Assembly (NCBI GenBank): GCA_004000625.1
Contig: SAUS01000097.1
Span: 1-7,483 of the forward strand
Length of the DNA stretch: 7,483 nucleotides
Source of the DNA: Candidatus Cibiobacter qucibialis
GTDB lineage: Bacteria > Bacillota > Clostridia > Oscillospirales > Ruminococcaceae
Direction of reading: 5' to 3'
Made by a program: the position numbers and the translations under genes. Shown in pieces: positions 5,429 to 7,483 of the stretch. The number at the start of each line of letters is the position of its first letter. The stretch's first letter is position 1. The notes under the pieces are model-generated. The model made no database searches and was not told the DNA's origin. It saw only the letters and a list, made by a program, of their open reading frames with translations.

Positions 5429-7180
5429 TCAGCCAGCAATGCTCTTGTACTGCTCATTGACTTCCTTGGTCCAGTCAGCGCCGCCCATGTCGTTCCAGCT
5501 CTGCTTAAAGCTTTCCCAATCGGCTTCGGTCTTCTGGCCCATGATGTACTCAATGATGAAGGAAGTTGCGGTATCGGACAGCGTGGAGGAAGCGCGCTGC
5601 TCAGTAGCGGTTGCACCGCCGTAGAAGTAGTTGGTCTCATAGAAACCTGTCTCGCGTGCGGTCAGGCCAATGTCAATACCCATGCCCTTTTCCAGGCGGC
5701 TCTTGTACTGGCCCCAGGAGGTGCCGCGGTTTTCAGAGTTGTTGCCGTTGGTCAGCCAGTCATCCATATAGTCGTACATGACTTTCTCGTACTCGACCTT
5801 CAGAGAATCGCGATCCTTTGCCTCATAAGCTGCCCAGATTTCGGGGCGGTAGGTTGCCCAAGGTACCGGGAAGTAGATGTAAACCGGCAGATAGAAAACG
5901 GATGCGCCGTTCTCGGCTTTATCCAGACCATTGAAGATGGTCTTATCGGTCGCGCAGTTTTCGTTAACAGCCATGCCCAGGTTGATCAGCTTGACAAGAG
6001 CTTCTTCTGCGTGTTCGGGGGCGTTCTTGGTAACAACGTTAAAGAATTGGATGGAAGCCTGGTTCATAGCGGGCTTTGCATTGCCGCCCAGGTTGGGCAG
6101 GTTGATTTCTTTCCAGTCGGCGTCGGGGTTGGCATCCTTGTTCTGGTTCAGCGGCCATGCGGGGATGTAGTAGGTACCAAAGGTAGCGCCAACCTGGTCA
6201 GAGGTAACGCGCTCGGTGAACTGGTCAGAGTTCCAGGTTGCAAAGTCGGGTGCCAGAGCACCGCGGTCATACAGATCTTTCAGGCCGTTCAGAGCATCGA
6301 CCATCTCGTCCTGAACGATACCGTTGACGAGCTCGCCATCGCGCATGATCCACTTGTTGGGGTATGCACCGTAAGCCTGGAAGTAAGCGGCCAGAGCAAA
6401 GTTGGTGTTCAGCACGCTGGAAGTGGAGCCGAGGCCTGCGGTAGCCTTGCCGCCGTTGACGGTGGGGCCGTACTCAGCAAACTTGACCAACATATCGTTC
6501 ATTTCCTGCACATTGGTGGGTTCGCTCAGCCCCAGGGCATCCAGCCAGTCAGAACGGTAGTACAAACCGGCAACGCCTTCGGTCGGGTCCAGTGCAGCGG
6601 GAATGCCATACAGCTTGCCATCGCGGGAAGCATACTGCATGGGGGCTTCGCCCAGCATGTTCAGAATGTTTTTCACATCGTCGCTTGCATCGTTATTGTA
6701 AGCGTCGGTCAGATCACGCAGGTAATCGCTATCCAGGAATTCATAGAAGTTTTCGCTGTCCAGCATGACGATATCAGGAAGCTCGCCGGAGCTGAACTGG
6801 AGAGCTAGACGCTCGGAAAGCTGATCGTTGGGAACCATCCACAGGAAGTTCAGTTCAATGTTCAGGTAGTCTTTTGCCAACTGGACCAGAGAGTTGGTTT
6901 CGGGGGTGGTGCCGTCTTTCACGCTGCTGTCGGCGTCCCAGCCAACACAAACATTCAGGGTAACAGTCTCATCGAACGGCGTCATCCATTCCAGACCTTC
7001 GGGCAGGTCAGCAACGGGTTTTGCTGCGGTAGTGGCGGAGGAAACAGCGGTGGAATCAGATGCTGCGGTTGCGGTGCTGGATGCTACAGCAGAAGAGCTG
7101 CCGCCGCAAGCGGAAAGGGCAAGTGAAAGTGACATGGCTGCTGCCATCGCGGCAGCGCTGCGTTTCGTAGACTTTTTCAA
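5429..7180 (-). CDS. Extracellular solute-binding lipoprotein of a carbohydrate ABC importer (family 1, LplA-like)
   Basis: A 583-residue lipoprotein predicted to capture a sugar or oligosaccharide outside the membrane for an ABC importer. The N-terminus is KKSTKRSAAAMAAAMSLSLA followed by the lipobox LSAC and GG, then a Ser/Ala/Thr-rich linker to about residue 55. The mature part has family traits: LNFLWMVPNDQLSERLALQF, GELPDIVMLD, DGKLYGIPAA, YYRSDWLDALGLSEPTNVQEM, and a C-terminus with TEADWESFKQSWNDMGG and VNEQYKSIAG. The length (over 550) is typical of the LplA/YtcQ branch that works with LplB/YtcP-type permeases. I chose a TTG start at 7178-7180 because AAAAGGAGGG precedes it by 6 bases and the signal peptide then begins with KK. 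The ATG 48 bases upstream would put an unlikely MLLPGLPPTKSKGGTT before the signal. No permease or ATPase lies next to it. The ligand is unknown; cell-wall sugars are possible but unproven. Confidence 0.9.
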   Translation of the reverse strand: MKKSTKRSAAAMAAAMSLSLALSACGGSSSAVASSTATAASDSTAVSSATTAAKPVADLPEGLEWMTPFDETVTLNVCVGWDADSSVKDGTTPETNSLVQLAKDYLNIELNFLWMVPNDQLSERLALQFSSGELPDIVMLDSENFYEFLDSDYLRDLTDAYNNDASDDVKNILNMLGEAPMQYASRDGKLYGIPAALDPTEGVAGLYYRSDWLDALGLSEPTNVQEMNDMLVKFAEYGPTVNGGKATAGLGSTSSVLNTNFALAAYFQAYGAYPNKWIMRDGELVNGIVQDEMVDALNGLKDLYDRGALAPDFATWNSDQFTERVTSDQVGATFGTYYIPAWPLNQNKDANPDADWKEINLPNLGGNAKPAMNQASIQFFNVVTKNAPEHAEEALVKLINLGMAVNENCATDKTIFNGLDKAENGASVFYLPVYIYFPVPWATYRPEIWAAYEAKDRDSLKVEYEKVMYDYMDDWLTNGNNSENRGTSWGQYKSRLEKGMGIDIGLTARETGFYETNYFYGGATATEQRASSTLSDTATSFIIEYIMGQKTEADWESFKQSWNDMGGADWTKEVNEQYKSIAG

Positions 7181-7186
7181 AGTGGT

Positions 7187-7196
7187 CCCTCCTTTT
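7187..7196 (-). promoter_or_regulatory. Strong Shine-Dalgarno that fixes the TTG start of the SBP
   Basis: The minus strand reads AAAAGGAGGG-ACCACT-TTG. The near-perfect anti-16S match is 6 bases from TTG at 7180, and no comparable site precedes the upstream ATG at 7228. A rare start codon behind a strong site supports the shorter protein. Confidence 0.85.
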
Positions 7197-7299
7197 GATT
7201 TGGTTGGGGGCAAACCGGGAAGCAGCATGTGGTGGTATGTTCGGCTCCCCTGCCGCCCCTGTCATTCCGTACAAAAACTAGCGCGCTTCGTATAATCTT

Positions 7300-7328
7300 A
7301 TTGTACTCACTGCAAGTGTCATTTTCAA
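7300..7328 (-). promoter_or_regulatory. Sigma-A-type promoter of the SBP gene
   Basis: On the minus strand, TTGAAA (7328-7323) and TACAAT (7305-7300) are separated by exactly 17 bases. Transcription would start near 7293, leaving a leader of about 110 bases before the TTG. The 303 bases upstream of the gene (7181-7483) otherwise hold only this leader, the promoter and the MITE copy, whose nearest end is 47 bases beyond the -35. Confidence 0.65.
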
Positions 7329-7375
7329 TCAATAGAAATTGACATGGAATGCTGTTCTGTTTACATTTCAGTTAG

Positions 7376-7483
7376 GGCAACACCGCACAATTCCCGCCTT
7401 ACGGCTTAAGCACCGCTTCGGCGGCTGCGGCACGGCATCTGCGTTGCCAAAATGCTCGATAATGTCGGGTTGCGGTACCCGCA
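7376..7483. mobile_element. Left part of MITE-like foldback element (copy 3, cut by window edge)
   Basis: The 108 bases align without gaps to 4906-5013 with five differences. They include the terminal repeat GGCAACACCGCACAATTC (7376-7393), which differs at one base from copy 2. The element continues beyond the window. It is in the same orientation as copies 1 and 2. The left end is preceded by TTAG, resembling the TTA that follows the right ends of copies 1 and 2. Confidence 0.85.

Noticed and set aside
5417..6808. 463-codon plus-strand reading frame opposite the SBP gene
   Set aside because: It overlaps a well-supported lipoprotein gene. The protein is Val/Gly/Gln-rich without motifs, and the frame starts inside the SBP 3' untranslated region without a binding site.
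7181..7228. Longer SBP form beginning at the ATG at 7228
   Set aside because: It would add 16 residues, including two prolines and a lysine pair, before the signal peptide. The strong AGGAGGG six bases before TTG at 7180 marks the real start.

Overview
The window looks like chromosomal DNA of a low-redundancy gut-type Clostridia (Oscillospiraceae/Ruminococcaceae, of the Faecalibacterium-Gemmiger-Subdoligranulum kind). That placement is inferred from G+C-rich coding sequence with AT-rich spacers, strong AGGAGG ribosome binding sites, a TTG-started lipoprotein, clostridial peptidoglycan-salvage genes, and intergenic stretches packed with GGAGTTAGGAG-type repeats. No ribosomal or other marker gene is present, so the taxon is not proven.

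Left part (275-4737, + strand): four genes that read as one cell-wall amino-sugar salvage unit. They are a cytoplasmic NamZ/DUF1343 exo-N-acetylmuramidase, a cytoplasmic two-domain GH3 NagZ N-acetylglucosaminidase, a BadF/BcrA-type amino-sugar kinase (MurK/NagK-like) that overlaps the nagZ stop codon, and a GNAT acetyltransferase resembling GlmA. A strong intrinsic terminator follows at 4770-4813. The inferred logic is that imported, peptide-free glycan fragments are trimmed alternately from the non-reducing end (NagZ removes GlcNAc, NamZ removes MurNAc), the free sugars are phosphorylated, and de-N-acetylated glucosamine is re-acetylated so that it can enter the same route. The MurNAc-6-P etherase, amidase, transporter and regulator are not in the window.

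Right part (5429-7180, - strand): one large extracellular solute-binding lipoprotein (LplA/family 1 type) with its own promoter, a TTG start behind a strong Shine-Dalgarno, and its own terminator (5318-5357). No permease or ATPase gene is adjacent. It converges on the salvage unit.

Non-coding structure: the spacers hold two repeat families. (i) A 284-bp MITE-like foldback element with 18-bp terminal inverted repeats is complete at 4906-5189. Its right end is at 1-53, its left 108 bp at 7376-7483, and a 23-bp terminal fragment lies between namZ and nagZ. Both window edges therefore fall inside copies of this element. (ii) Purine-rich GGAGTTAGGAG tracts pair with pyrimidine-rich CTCCTAACTCC tracts as inverted repeats in the namZ-nagZ gap, the kinase-acetyltransferase gap and the convergent intergenic region. 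I see no tRNA, rRNA, CRISPR array, transposase or phage gene.
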